Part shown: positions 1 to 11,266 of the stretch, in pieces
Layout: the number at the start of each line of letters is the position of its first letter
How positions within the stretch are numbered: position 1 is the stretch's first letter
Source of the DNA: Eretmocerus hayati
Lineage: Eukaryota > Arthropoda > Insecta > Hymenoptera > Aphelinidae
Reading direction: 5' to 3'
Length of the DNA: 64,000 bases
Assembly (NCBI GenBank): GCA_029851415.1
Contig: CM056744.1
Coordinates: 101,713,338-101,777,337, forward strand
Made by a program: the position numbers and the translations under genes
Notes under the pieces: generated by a model
Told to the model about the DNA's origin: nothing
Database searches by the model: none
The model's input: only the letters and a program-made list of their open reading frames with translations

Positions 1-1058
1 GGGATCTACGGTGGTTCAACACATTGTTTATGCGTGTGCCAAGAGGGGAGAATAGGTTTCAGAGCGATAGAATCGTTTACCTTGCCGAACGCAGCTCTGA
101 AAGTCATTTTTCAGGGATGTACCAAAGTTGCACCCACTGTACCAAAGTTACCCAATTCGACGGTACCCTAAGAATAATGAACATCGAAGTAAATCAGTCG
201 AAGAATGTTTCGGATAGATCTTGCGATCGAGGCATGTCGCAGTATTCTTACTCATATTTTTTGGCTACAACCAGTGCCAATGAATCAAAAACATATCTAT
301 TCATCTCCTCCAGTACGGTTCATAATTCTTCAAGAACCCTGGCTGATTTTACCCCACAGTTATAATAACTTGGAATCCTCCTTGACTATCGCACCCCAAT
401 CTACTATCGTCATAGCTCATTTCATTTCCCTTTTCGTATCTCATCATCATGTCAAGAGCGAGAGTTTTGAATTCTAGCAAATCCGATACAAATCTCCAGA
501 CACCTAAATCCAACCCAAACTCCCTAAATCGTCTCAAAACTCGTATTTAAGCGTCTTCCTCCCTCATCTTGAGTAAACGACACGCGTCTACTCATCTATA
601 CTCCCACATCCCAAATCATCATCTAACGCAGTGTTACTAATATACACCTTCACGCTTCCCTTTCTGTTTCAGATTCTCCAAAGTACGAAAGCCTGCGCGT
701 CTGCTCTAAAGCAAATCCACAAATAGCATTGCTTCTGGAGCATCAGAGCAGTTAACATACATTAAACTCATTTTGAACTGATAGATTCAGGAGACAGAAT
801 TGATGAAGGTTCAAATAAATTATCTAGATACGGTAAAAGCTCAAAGCCCGCGAAATTTAAAAAATTTTAAAGTATAAGCATCCTAATTCACATTCTGAAT
901 GATTTCAATGTGGATCTAAAATGATGGATCGATTTCACATTGATACTTCCTGAAGGTATAAGATTTTGTAAAGTAAAATCGGGGAATAGAAATTTTTTTA
1001 CTGCAAGAAAAGGAAGGTTATAGAGAAGTAAGAAGACAGAAAATACCGTTGGAGTATT
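1..1058. other. Region upstream of kon-tiki start codon; probable 5' UTR in its 3' part
   Basis: No convincing protein gene is visible here. A strong splice-acceptor-like sequence, a pyrimidine run ending in TTTCTGTTTCAG, lies at 661-672, so a 5' UTR exon could run from 673 into the coding start at 1059. That is inference. A motif resembling GTACCAAAGTT is repeated at about 119-160. No TATA box or initiator could be assigned with confidence. Confidence 0.4.
115..175. repeat. Short repeated motif, possible end of a foldback element cut by the window edge
   Basis: TGTACCAAAGTTGCACCCAC is followed at once by TGTACCAAAGTTACCC and then by GGTACCCT. The iteration of a roughly 15-bp motif recalls the two TA-flanked foldback elements at 42694 and 62760, although the motif sequence differs. 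Its partner arm is not visible in the window. Confidence 0.3.
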
Positions 1059-1143
1059 ATGGCGCCGCCACCGGGTACGTTGACGTTACTCGTACTTGCA
1101 GCGGCTGCTCTACTCTTGGAACGATGCCAAACCGACGAAAAAG
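1059..1143 (+). CDS. kon: kon-tiki (CSPG4-like) coding exon 1: signal peptide
   Basis: This first coding exon begins at ATG 1059 and ends in AAAAAG before the donor GTATGT at 1144, leaving phase 1. It encodes 28 residues plus one base: a short Pro-rich start (MAPPPG), a hydrophobic core (LTLLVLAAAALLL), then ERCQTDEK. This is a typical cleavable signal peptide. The single base G completes a Val codon with exon 2, and exons 2 and 3 encode a laminin-G domain closely resembling the N-terminus of vertebrate CSPG4/NG2 and Drosophila kon-tiki (perdido). In Drosophila this gene encodes a large type I membrane proteoglycan acting at the muscle surface during muscle-tendon targeting. The signal-peptide assignment is direct; the exon linkage rests on phase and order. 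Confidence 0.82.
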
Positions 1144-2044
1144 GTATGTATAAGATGTATTCCCCACTGTCTATTCAACCTCACCCCCCTCCCCTTCTCC
1201 CACTTCTATATCTTTTTCTTACTCTCGAGAAATGCGGCTATACATGATGGTATAAGTATATTCAAGCTTGCAAAGATAATGCGCAAGCACGAGAGAACGA
1301 TTAGTAAAATACGGAGACAAATGGTTTTCGGTTGAAGAAAGAGGGATAGGGCAGAATTCTAATGAATTTCCTCGCGATGATTGCGGGTTATTTGGTGGTG
1401 GTAGTGGTAGTATACGGAAGAAAGCTTTGAAATCGTTTGGAAAAGAGTCGAAGAGGGATGGTTGAAGTGTTGGCAATCGATGAACAGGAGGAAGTTTTTT
1501 TTCTTCACTATTTCACTGGACGTAGTAAGGATTAATTGCCAGCGATGTTGATCGAATCATTGCTGGACTGGATTTCCGAGATTCTTACATTGTTTGAGCT
1601 GATTGGAGGGGATAAACTCTTTTTATCACAATAGCATTGAGAAACCGTTTGCACGGTTGGGTTCGAATCCGAGCAATAACTTTTTGTTGTTGCCAGTCGC
1701 TTGCGAAAAGAGTGATTCAGTAGATTTGGATTGGAAAGTTCTTACATGGTACGACGATGTCAATTTGCCGCGTTATAAATGTGAAACATTGCGAGCGATT
1801 GGGTGGTGATTCGGTTTTGGAGATTTGAATATTCAATTAGTTCGGAGGATTTGCGTATCTGTATTGAAATATTTCTCTGTGCTCCTCGACCATCGATCCA
1901 TTCAACCACCTTCCTACTTAATCACCAACCATTCCACGCATCGGTCCATCCATGACCCATTGCGGTGAGTCAACGAGGCGAAAAAGTGGTTGGTGCATGC
2001 CCGTGAGATTTTCTTGTGGGGTATCATTCGCGTCGATTCCACGA
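1144..2044. other. Start of kon-tiki intron 1; no feature recognised
   Basis: This stretch begins with the canonical donor GTATGT. It contains no open frame with recognisable protein features and no clear repeat on either strand. Confidence 0.5.
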
Positions 2045-2508
2045 GCATTTCCCAACAAGAATCAAAATAACCTGTGGGAATTTCTCAAAACGAAATGTGT
2101 TCTTCGCATTTTCACCTCTCTCCTCTGGGAATTTCTGATCTCTCTCACTCTTATACTTGTTCTTCATAAGGGTTAAACTCAAGGACCACCTGTTAGAGTA
2201 ATGCCAAAATTGAACAGAGGACAATCGCAAATTTTCAATAAATTTTACTAGCAGAGAAAGTCGTCTTGGATTAAAATTATTCCAAGTGACTAGGATTGTA
2301 TCTAGGATCAATTTTGACCTCGAATTTTGAAGAGTCAGGTTTTTCATGTCGAAAATGGGAATTCTGCAGTTTATGTAAAGTTGATTCCCAATCAGAGAAT
2401 AAAAGTCATGACTGGGAGAGATCAAAACTTCCCTGAAGATGAGTTGAAAAATCGATTATATTTCGAGAACCCTCTACAGATTTTCTCGATTCTTGTGAGA
2501 AAATATTT
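2045..2508. repeat. Degenerate foldback element (inverted repeat)
   Basis: The left arm, about 2045-2170, and the reverse complement of the right arm, about 2390-2508, can be aligned over roughly 110 bases. Both contain CAAGAATC, then a TCTC-rich stretch, then GGGAA-TTTTGATCTCTC-like sequence. The arms are diverged and the outer ends are approximate. No transposase is visible, so this is probably an old non-autonomous foldback element. Confidence 0.5.
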
Positions 2509-3825
2509 GTTAAAGCGCCCCGTACCCCGTACACCATAGAAAAGTCTCATGTGCATGCACCTTTTCCGCCTCCTTGACACACTGTGCTATACATGCGGCC
2601 ACTTATTATACTCTACCTCTCCCACGTCGGCATTGCTCTCCATTCTCTTGCTGTTAGTGAATCCTGGACAAAGTCCGATAAACACATTTCTTCTCAACTG
2701 GAATCCAATTGCTACCGTATCTTCAGACATGATCATGTCCGGAAGGATGAAGGTGGTGTTGCATTAGATTTCCATGAAGCTATTCTTGCCAAAATCATTG
2801 ATCAGTCGGTACAGTCTGATATTTAACAGAGGCGTTTTTCCTCGAAATGCTTGAAGTTTGTCCCATAAAAATTTTATCATGAAACGTGTACAGACCCCAA
2901 AATGCGGTTACTGGTCAAATGTTGAGGAGGCACTCTTCAATTGCACACTTGAATATGACTTCCTGATTTTATCGGGTGATTTATATATCAAAAGGCACTC
3001 GGATGAAACCACATCTAGGATTATTAAAAATTCCTTAGCTTCTCTTTGTCTTGACATAATTCCATTTTAACCTACCTATCATTTCATCAGAGGAGGCATG
3101 CCTGGCAGCAGCACGAATGATGCCCAGATACTTCGAAAATCATATCGATCAGTCAACACTGCCACCCAGAAATTTCTGCGCATGAAGTTCTTCTGGCGGA
3201 GATTTTATTTGAATTGCCTTGCTATTCGCCGAGGAGTGTCACTATGCGCTCGTTTCGAAACCTCAATATTAACGACTTCCAGGCAGATATAGCTAGCATT
3301 GATTGGAGTCCAATTGAGCTACCTCACGATGATGATGGCAAGTTTGAATTTCTTACCGCTTCGCTCAAGAATCGATACGATAAACATGCACCGTACGTGA
3401 CTTTTGCGCCCAAAAAAATCCTTCCCTTGGATTGACTAACAAATTCGTGACATGATCAGAGCTCGGAATCGAGCTGAAAATAAAAAGAAAAGGTCAAATC
3501 GGGCTGCCAACACGCTCTCCTTGAACAAACTGAGAAATTCTGTGCAACTTGCCTTCAGAAACGCAAAGTCAGCTTACTGCAGAGATAAATTGCATAAAGC
3601 TCGGGATTCGACTGAACTATGGAAGTGCATTAATGGTTTAGGTCTCAAATCGAAAGTTCGTATATCTACTGAATTTTCATCTGATCTTGATGCATTCAAT
3701 CAATTTTCCATTGGTGATATAATAACTCCTTCGCTCAAGGACATGCGGCCAACGGCTAGGATATCGCCTGATCAACGCTTCAACTTCAAACATGTAGAGC
3801 CCCTCAATGTCATCTCTGTACTTAG

Positions 3826-4150
3826 AAGGGGAATACTAACCTTGCGGATCCTGGATCTTGGCGAGACTCTAGGACTCATTTTGTTTTAGTAAGAAATGAG
3901 GTTACCCAAAAGGATTTTGTCCAATGGGTCTCCCATCTCGAGATACATTTATGAGGTTAGCATTGACCATATAAGCCCATGTTGAAAAGTCGTACATATA
4001 GATTCACTGACAACGCTAATCTCCATAGCTGAATCTCGGCATGAAAGGTCCATTGGACAGAACCTCCTTAGATACCTCCATTTCTCACCAAAATAAGATG
4101 ATTCCCAGAGTTTTGTCAACACCCGAGACCCACAAGATTGATCCACCCGT
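3826..4150. mobile_element. Palindromic MITE, copy 1 (diverged), inside the CR1-like LINE
   Basis: The sequence starting TAACCTTGCGGATCCTGGAT and the reverse complement of the region ending at about 4150 form two diverged arms. Both contain the AATGAGGT/AATGGAGGT and GGTCCAATGG-type blocks. It interrupts the LINE linker region, whose reading resumes after about 4150. The same family occurs at 5902-6213, with a fragment at 10765-10850. There is no coding capacity. Confidence 0.6.
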
Positions 4151-4493
4151 TGTTAGTAAAATCCAAACCAGCGCACGTGGTTCAGATGATAATCCAATCA
4201 AATTCATGAAAGAGTGTTGGCTTACTATCTTATCAGCCTTGATGAAAATTGTGACTGGTTGCTGCAGTCGGGAGTTTTTCCTCGACTTTGAAAAAGTGCT
4301 ACAATGAAACTCATTCCAAAGTGTAATGCATCTTCAGAGTTAAACGACTTTTGACCTATCAGTATAAATTGTTCAGTCCATTGAAGCAATTTCTCTACAA
4401 CAAATATCAGACTTTGCTATCGAGTGCTGGCTGCTTGACCTATAGCAATCCGGCTTTGGGAACAGACACAGTATACATACAGCACCTCTAGAA

Positions 4494-4890
4494 TTCTAGT
4501 CTATTAACTAACCTTCTAAAATGTATTGTGGGGAAAAAAACTCAAAAAGCTTTTATTTCTTTGCAGTTGTATAATTCTCTTTCTCCTCTCACACCTATCC
4601 CTCATCCCTTCTCCTTTGCTTTCCTATCAATCCGACTCCTATGTAATACCCTTCCTTTTAATTGATTACTGGATCCAGAAGCCCACAGATATTCAGATAT
4701 CGAAGAAAATAATACCTATCAAGAATACGTTCATTCATCGTCTGCTGTAATTAGAAAACAACCTTCAAGTTTATACGTCCCTACCAGTATAGTTTACGCC
4801 AGCTACATCAACTCGTGTAATAGCTGAAGTCACATCTGTCAGGCTAGATAGGAAGATATAGCCAATATTTGTAAAAGGAGAAGACTCACT
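4494..4890. mobile_element. Unclassified 397-bp insertion flanked by TCTAGAA
   Basis: The LINE reverse transcriptase is interrupted between a Leu-Glu codon pair. TCTAGAA occurs just left (4487-4493) and again just right (4891-4897), and the LINE frame resumes at LEISDDF. The flanking 7-mer looks like a target-site duplication. No clear terminal inverted repeats or ORF were seen in the insert, so its class is unknown. Confidence 0.5.
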
Positions 4891-5172
4891 TCTAGAAATA
4901 TCCGATGACTTCCGCACTGCCATAGACAACGAAATGGCCACTCTCATGATTGCGATTGATTTCTCTTGGGCTTCTGATCTGGTGAACATCAGTTTATTGG
5001 TGGAAAAATTCAGATCACTCAGTTTCTCTGATGCCGCGTGTGAGTGGATCAGATCATACTTTTCCGACCGAATGCAATAGGTAGTTTCACCCACGGGCCA
5101 ATCTTCTCTTGCCACCAGAACATCGGGGGTAACCCATAAAACCAAAGATGGGCCACCTTCTTTCTCACTTAA

Positions 5173-5474
5173 CCCGTTGACTTTAGAAGTGACTTCCGGC
5201 ACTCGCAAACCTTTTCTGATGGTCAAAACATCAAATACTAGTGTCAAAACCGCAAAAAATGGCAAAATTAGAAAGTCGAAAATTTTTCGATTTTTATTTT
5301 TTTTTTCTCAAAAATCGTCGACTATTGCGACCTAATTCTTTTTCCAACATGATACAATCATGTCCCAGAGATTTCCTGATTTTCCGCAGATTTTTCCAAT
5401 TCTTCGATCAAGCGTTATCACGAAATATCGAAAAAAGCGCTTGTCCAGTATAGTGGACATCAAAAGTCAACGGG
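5173..5474. mobile_element. piggyBac-type MITE with TTAA target sites
   Basis: The 302-bp insert has perfect 12-bp terminal inverted repeats: CCCGTTGACTTT at 5173-5184 and AAAGTCAACGGG at 5463-5474. TTAA flanks both sides (5169-5172 and 5475-5478). TTAA duplications with CCC...GGG ends are characteristic of the piggyBac superfamily. It has no transposase. It splits the reverse transcriptase of the host CR1-like element just upstream of the YADD motif, and the LINE frame resumes on the right side. Confidence 0.85.
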
Positions 5475-5901
5475 TTAACACCATCGATCCACCGTCATGC
5501 CTGCACTATTGCTCTTACCATCTGTATGCAGATGACCGCACTATTTATTACTCCGGCCCATCCAGTAAAATTAAAACAATGGTTAAGAAGACGAGCATGA
5601 TGCAAACAACATCTCTGGGCGGGTACGGGTTAACGGTGTCAAGATGGACATGAAGAAAACTAAGGCGAAGTGGTTTGGTTCTAGAGTTCCAAGAACCGAC
5701 TGCGAAAATCCCCTCCACTCATGCCTATTGCTGAAGGTGACACGACTGAGTTGTGTGACTTCATTCAATTCCTAGGTGTCACGCTTGATGGTCAACTTAC
5801 AATGCAAGATCAGTGTAATCAGTCTCTGAGAAAGTTTTTTGCGGCTTTGGCTCGAATACGTAAATGTAGTGATTGCACTCCAAAGAAGACTGACGAGGAG
5901 A

Positions 5902-6213
5902 GGTTCAACCTTGCGAGTCCTGGATTCGTCCCAAACTTTGGGAATCATCTTGCTTTGGTGAAAAATGAAGGTATCTCGAAGGATTCAGTCCCATGGGCCT
6001 CCCATCCTGAGATATAGCTGTGGAGATTAGCATTGCCCGTATAGGCTCACGGTAAAATGACACATGTATAGATATACGGAATTGGTAATCTCCATGGCTA
6101 TATCTCAGGATGGGGGGCCTATGGGACCAAATCCTTCGAGATACCTTCATTCTTCACCATAATAAGATGATTCTCAAAGTTTGGGATGAATTCAGGACCC
6201 GCAAGGTTGGACC
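5902..6213. mobile_element. Palindromic MITE, copy 2
   Basis: This is an almost complete palindrome of about 312 bp. The left end, GGTTCAACCTTGCGAGTCCT, pairs with the right end, AGGACCCGCAAGGTTGGACC. The arms continue with high identity through AATGAAGGTATCTCGAAGGA and the CCTGAGATATAGC blocks to a centre near 6060. No ORF is present. It lies in the 3' third of the decayed CR1-like LINE. Confidence 0.8.
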
Positions 6214-7111
6214 TTTCCTTGTGAGCTAATATCAGTGAGCTGTATTCTTTCGTCAAGAGAGCCTCCCTACTCAGCGGAACGTTCAATCTCTGCCCATGCA
6301 ATCAAATAGGCTCCAAAAGATGTACGACATTCGACTTACAAGGAGAAACAACGGGATCCGGGTCGTCAATCATCCCAAAAATTCTTCCACAGTTTGCTAC
6401 CACATAGAATATTAAGAATCTAGAGTTACCTCGTCGAATGGGCCTTCTGTCCAGAGCTACAAGCAAAAACATTAGAATTACCAGTATACCTATATTATTA
6501 CTTCTTAACATTGGCCTGTACGAGCAATGTTAATCTCAGCGGCTGTATCTTCGGACAGGAGACCCATTTGACGGAGTCACTCTGGATTCTTTACCTTTTC
6601 GGTAGTACAAAACTGTAAGAGAATCTTGGGAGATTGGCGACCCAGACCCCGTGGTTCCCTCCGTGTTAGTTGTGCCTTGGGCTAGGGTTGAAACATACAA
6701 AAATTCGTTTCATATTCGAGCTGCACGCTTGTGGGATAAAGTTCCGCTGGGGATTCACAAGTTATGTAAGAAAATGCATTCCACGATCACCGCCCAAAGA
6801 TTTTACTTAGATATGATACCATGACCTTGTTTCGAATTTGAATTCCTAATGTTTGACTGTATAGATTCATTTCTCTATCGCCACTATCTTATTATTGTTT
6901 ATTATTAATTTCGATTTAATTACTGTAATTTTTCCTCCTCTTCTTCTTTTTCTTAGATTTTACTCATCGGTACTTGTTAACCAGTACCTTTACTTGTATT
7001 GAGTGGGTTGCATGTAGTCTATTACATTGTTGACGATCTGTGAAGTTTTGACTATGTTGGACCTGAAGTCTTTGGTCCTAATACAGAAACCATTCATTCG
7101 TTCATTCATAG

Positions 7112-9254
7112 GCAACCCGATACGCGGGATCCGGACAGGCAAGTTTTGGACTGGCGTTCAATTATAGTTCCATGAATGTGAGTGATTGGGAATTCGATAC
7201 GACCACAACTAGACGATTCTCAATCGTGGTTTCGGATTTTCAAAAAAAAACTGCACCAGAACGCTTCTACTCTTGCTGACATTCTACTGTATCATGACAT
7301 GATTCATTCAATGACCAAGCAAGACAAAGGTAATCGTCTTGGCTTTACAGGACTATGTATACGAAGGATTCATCTTTATCAGATCCATTCAATGACTAGT
7401 ATAGTACACGAGAATTGCTATGAAATAAACATGGTTATCCATTTTCCTCCCATAAGCCTACATACCTAGATATCTAGTAAGGATCCGAATTTGATTCGTA
7501 AGTTCCGATTTACCGGAAGAATTCGTGTTAGCTGCACCCCAATCGAAATATTGAAGAGATTTCACATCATTCCTCATCGCATCAGACTACCTTGATTTTC
7601 ATGCTCGTATGTACCTAATAAGAAAAGAAGCATCACAAAAGCTTGAGACAAGCTATTTCAGAGATTACAATTATTGTGGTGCTATTGGCCAAAATTATTT
7701 CTCATACGAATACATCATCATTGGCGAAAATCTCTTATATCACCCAATTGATCATTTATTATCCAATATCGCTAAAAATTCTTGTCAAATTCTAGAGTTT
7801 GACCTCAGTTGCTTGACAAAACGCCAGATACTGACAACCGGAAGTAGAATCAATAGACGGGGATACTCTGGACCTCTTTGAATTCTCGAAATCAGCTAAC
7901 CAGACTCCGTGCAAAAACTTCCGAGTATTTTTAGTCATTACAGATCAAAAAATAGAACCTCATCAAAACCATTCAAGTCAAACATGATGATATCGAAGAA
8001 CAACGTATTTCTCTGGACTCAAGGAAATTTGAGAGCTCAGAACTTTCCCTAGGTCTCGGCCTCTATACCAACTGGTTCGAATGATGTACGCTAAATACTG
8101 GCAATTTTTATAACTTCATCGAAATATCAAGTAAATATTATGAATTCAATAATGTCCTATAATCAATGTTAGAATAACTCATAATCTCCTATTACCCACA
8201 AGAAAGAGTGGACAGAATATCACACCGAATAAACAACGCTGAATGATCACATCAGATTCGATCATAGTCACTCGGTTGACTTTCCCTCACATCATAAACG
8301 AAAGATTGGAAAGATTCGTTGAGAAACTAGAAAAGGGGAAGAGGAATCACACCAAGCTTTATTCCAATAACCTCGTATAGTTGGTCAGCGTGCGATCGTG
8401 GAATCGCGTCCCAGCCATTTTTCACTCGCACATCGACGATTTTGAGCTCTGTGATTTTCTTTTCTTCTTTCCCTCTCTCCATCTCCCCTTTGTTCACCAG
8501 ATCCATTTTCATACAGATATACTCTCTCGTGCCGTACTGTAAAGTTTCTTATTCTCGCACTTGTGTTATACACGTACACATTCATCGTATTTTATGACTT
8601 TTTTCAAGTTTGTTCTGACCTCTTACCAAATCCCTCATGATTCAGGATAATATCGTTAGCTATTTCACCCTTGGGGACTGTTATCCACTGCTATGCTCAA
8701 ACGGTGTGGCTTTGGAAAGTATAACGAGAGTATACATATGATTTTTTCCTTCCTTGGGCGCGTAAGGGAACTTTTTCATGAATGACTTGTGAAAAATTCA
8801 CACGACTTTCGTAGTTTCATACCTTCTCCAATATCGAGATGGAATACCAAACTTGATCAGGTATTATATTTTGCAAGGAGTACATGATGAATTGGGATTG
8901 ATCAAATCTAAGTTCTTCATCGCTAGCTGTAACAGTTTAGTACTTGCTTCAGTAAGCAGGGTCACCATAAATTTCAATTCGCAGGAGTTACCGATTCCAA
9001 TCATGATCTATAGAATCTTAAATTTGGTCGTCACAACAATTTAAACGGGTCTTTTTCAAATTTTGACCCAAATAATCATCGAAAGTAGCTGGCATACCAA
9101 TTTTGATGGGGCTGAATCTTTGAAAATTAGTAAATTTCTATTCTTTGCTTTCTCTAAAGAGGAGGGGTTGTTTTTGTGACAGAAAATTCTTGATCAATTT
9201 TTTCATTCAATCACATATTTTCTATAACAAAATCCCGTTTATCTCTCTCTTATG
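7112..9254. other. Intron 1 sequence without recognised features
   Basis: AT-rich intronic DNA. The short open frames here have no recognisable domains, no splice-phase partners and no similarity to the elements identified elsewhere. No inverted repeat was found by eye. Confidence 0.4.
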
Positions 9255-10700
9255 GGAAATATGGCACTTCTTTTAATATCCTAATGTGTTTTTGGGAGTT
9301 CCCGATATGATGATGATGATGTCATCTAAATAGGCAAACTCGAGCTGAGCCAAATCAGGCGTGATGATTTACTCTGAGAGTCGAGGAGTCGATGGTGCTG
9401 CATATAAACCGAACGGCATGGATACCAATTTGAATGATCCGCGCCTTGGGACTGTGAATGCTGTGATTCCCCAGTTCTCGTTTGTCAATGGTACTTGCCA
9501 TTATCCGTTTTTGAATCCATTGATGGGATGTACCTGGCGCTTCTCAGCTTATCGAGGGTCGCGTTGAGTTGAGGGCTGGATACCTGTGTTTCTCTGAATT
9601 CTCGTTCACCTTGCTGGAATGTATGCAGAAACGAGTCCTGTCATCTTTTTTCTGGCAATTACTATACTGGTGAGTTCCAAGGATTTCGCGAGGGTCGCAC
9701 TATTTTACTTACGAGGATTTTGTCTAGCTCTTCATTCATGATCTCTTGTTTCACTGAGTTGCATGGTCTGTTTCCTTGTTCGATCGGAGTCTCTTTATTC
9801 GTACAGATTTCGTGAGCAGTCAACGGAGTGACTCCTCCAATTTCTGTGAATCATATCTTTTCGGCAATGACTTCCTTCATCGTCTCCTCATCTTCGCTTG
9901 ATAACTCTGGTACTCACTTGGAATTAGTGATTGAGCATGCATCTGGACCTTTTCCATGAGCTGGATGAAGCACTCTGCCATCTACTATAATTTTCACTTC
10001 CAACTGATGTAGTACATTCATGACTTGTAAAATATCGCAGCCCGGTGTATTCATGATTCCAAAACGATGGTGTGATTCTCATCCGAGGATATCGATGGTG
10101 CCGGTGATATAGCCAGATACTGCAGTTGCTAAGACATCTGCTAGGTCTACGGAGCTGCGTGTATTTGTATAGTTCCATTCTTCTTTCATGCATTTTACCC
10201 TCACTTCTGCACTCCCAAACGACGATGAAGGCCCTGGATTGACCAGCGCCAGATACCGTTTATGGCCCACCTTGACATCTTACATTGCTTCTCCGGGAGT
10301 TGGTTTGATGTCAGTCCGACTTCTTCGTCGTTTCCCAGCCTGGGATATAGACGATTCCAACTAGAAATATCGTTTTTCTCACTTCAGGAGTGAAACTTTT
10401 TCCAAGAGTTCTTACGATTGATTCTTACGTGCCCCCTCTGGCCGCATTGCCAGCAGCGTTGGATTCTTTCGTAGGCAAGAGTAATCGATTTATAATATAT
10501 CTCAGAGAATTGATACCGCTCTGTGAAAGTATCTGATGGATAAAGTTTATCTCAATGATGGAGAAATTGAAAAATTCATGGAAGATTATTGTAAATTGGT
10601 TGTGGATGTACATACCATGAGGTACCACCTGAATCGTATAAGCTTTGAGATGTCTTACGGACACTCGGATATTATGGCAAACTAAACGGCGAGAGCAGAA
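9255..10700 (-). mobile_element. Ty3/gypsy LTR-retrotransposon remnant (gag zinc knuckle, protease, RT)
   Basis: Read on the - strand in shifting frames, this shows the gypsy gag-pol order. A CCHC-type knuckle start, CWQCGQRGHV, is at about 10425-10460. A protease-like stretch, LALVNPG, lies near 10240-10260, where an active enzyme would have an Asp in place of the Asn. Next come the pre-RT motif ELDKILVSKIV then PWNSPV (about 9665-9745) and DKLRSARYI (about 9535-9560). The catalytic YLDDIIII is at about 9305-9335. Numerous stops and frameshifts make it non-functional. LTRs were not found. Confidence 0.75.
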
Positions 10701-10764
10701 CATCTGGAGGCTAGAAATTCATAAATGGTTCACGAAGGTACTGACATCAAAAAGGCCCACTTTG

Positions 10765-10850
10765 GGAGTCGTGGAATCGTCCGAAACTCGGGTCATAATC
10801 TTATTTGGTGAGGAATGAAGGTATCACAAAGGATTCCCCTCGTTGTTGAG
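10765..10850. repeat. Fragment of the palindromic MITE family
   Basis: GGAATCGTCCGAAACTCGGG, then an ATCTTATTTGGTGAGGAATG block and AAGGTATCACAAAGGATTC, match one arm of the element at 5902-6213. Only one arm is present. Confidence 0.6.
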
Positions 10851-11266
10851 CATCACATTGATCTGTAATTGCATTATACACAAGTTCAATTCTTCATTTA
10901 CCGTGCAAATCAGTAGGGAAAGGTGTATAGGAGAGTGAAAAAAAATTTGTTTAATGAAGTTGATAACGAAAGTAGACGATGTCATGTCTTGGACCAGGGC
11001 GAATATAAAAAATGTCTGGGGAAATTGCGATCACCATTTTGGGATTTGATCAGTCCGTTCAAGTTTTTCATCAATTAGACTAAACCAAACGGGCACACTT
11101 CGTTATGAGGGAGCATTCTGCTAATCGCTTTTAGCGGCATATTTACACATCAGATTCAGCTTCGTGGATTACTTGTCCAAAGAAGAAGATTCTCTCCGCG
11201 TCGACCTGTAACTCTTTGGAACTATGTCAACGCTCATGCTGAATTCAATAAAATTCTCTATTACTC

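Larger units (their letters stand above)
2590..7111 (+). mobile_element. Decayed CR1-like non-LTR retrotransposon with nested insertions
   Basis: A shattered LINE ORF2 can be followed in changing frames. Endonuclease-like fragments include LAVSESW (about 2655-2680) and LSGDLYI (about 2970). A basic linker region follows (3200-3660). The reverse transcriptase begins near 4200-4480, continues with ISDDFRTAIDNEMATLMIAI at about 4900-4955 (the Phe-Asp motif is damaged), and has the YADD catalytic motif at about 5527-5537. FKYLGVTLDGQL-like sequence is at about 5770-5800, and the C-terminal FHIRAARLWDKVPLGI is near 6710-6760. The 3' end is a short ATTC-rich tail near 7085-7111, as in CR1-type elements. 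Many stops and frameshifts plus four insertions show it is long dead. The 5' end is approximate. Confidence 0.8.
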
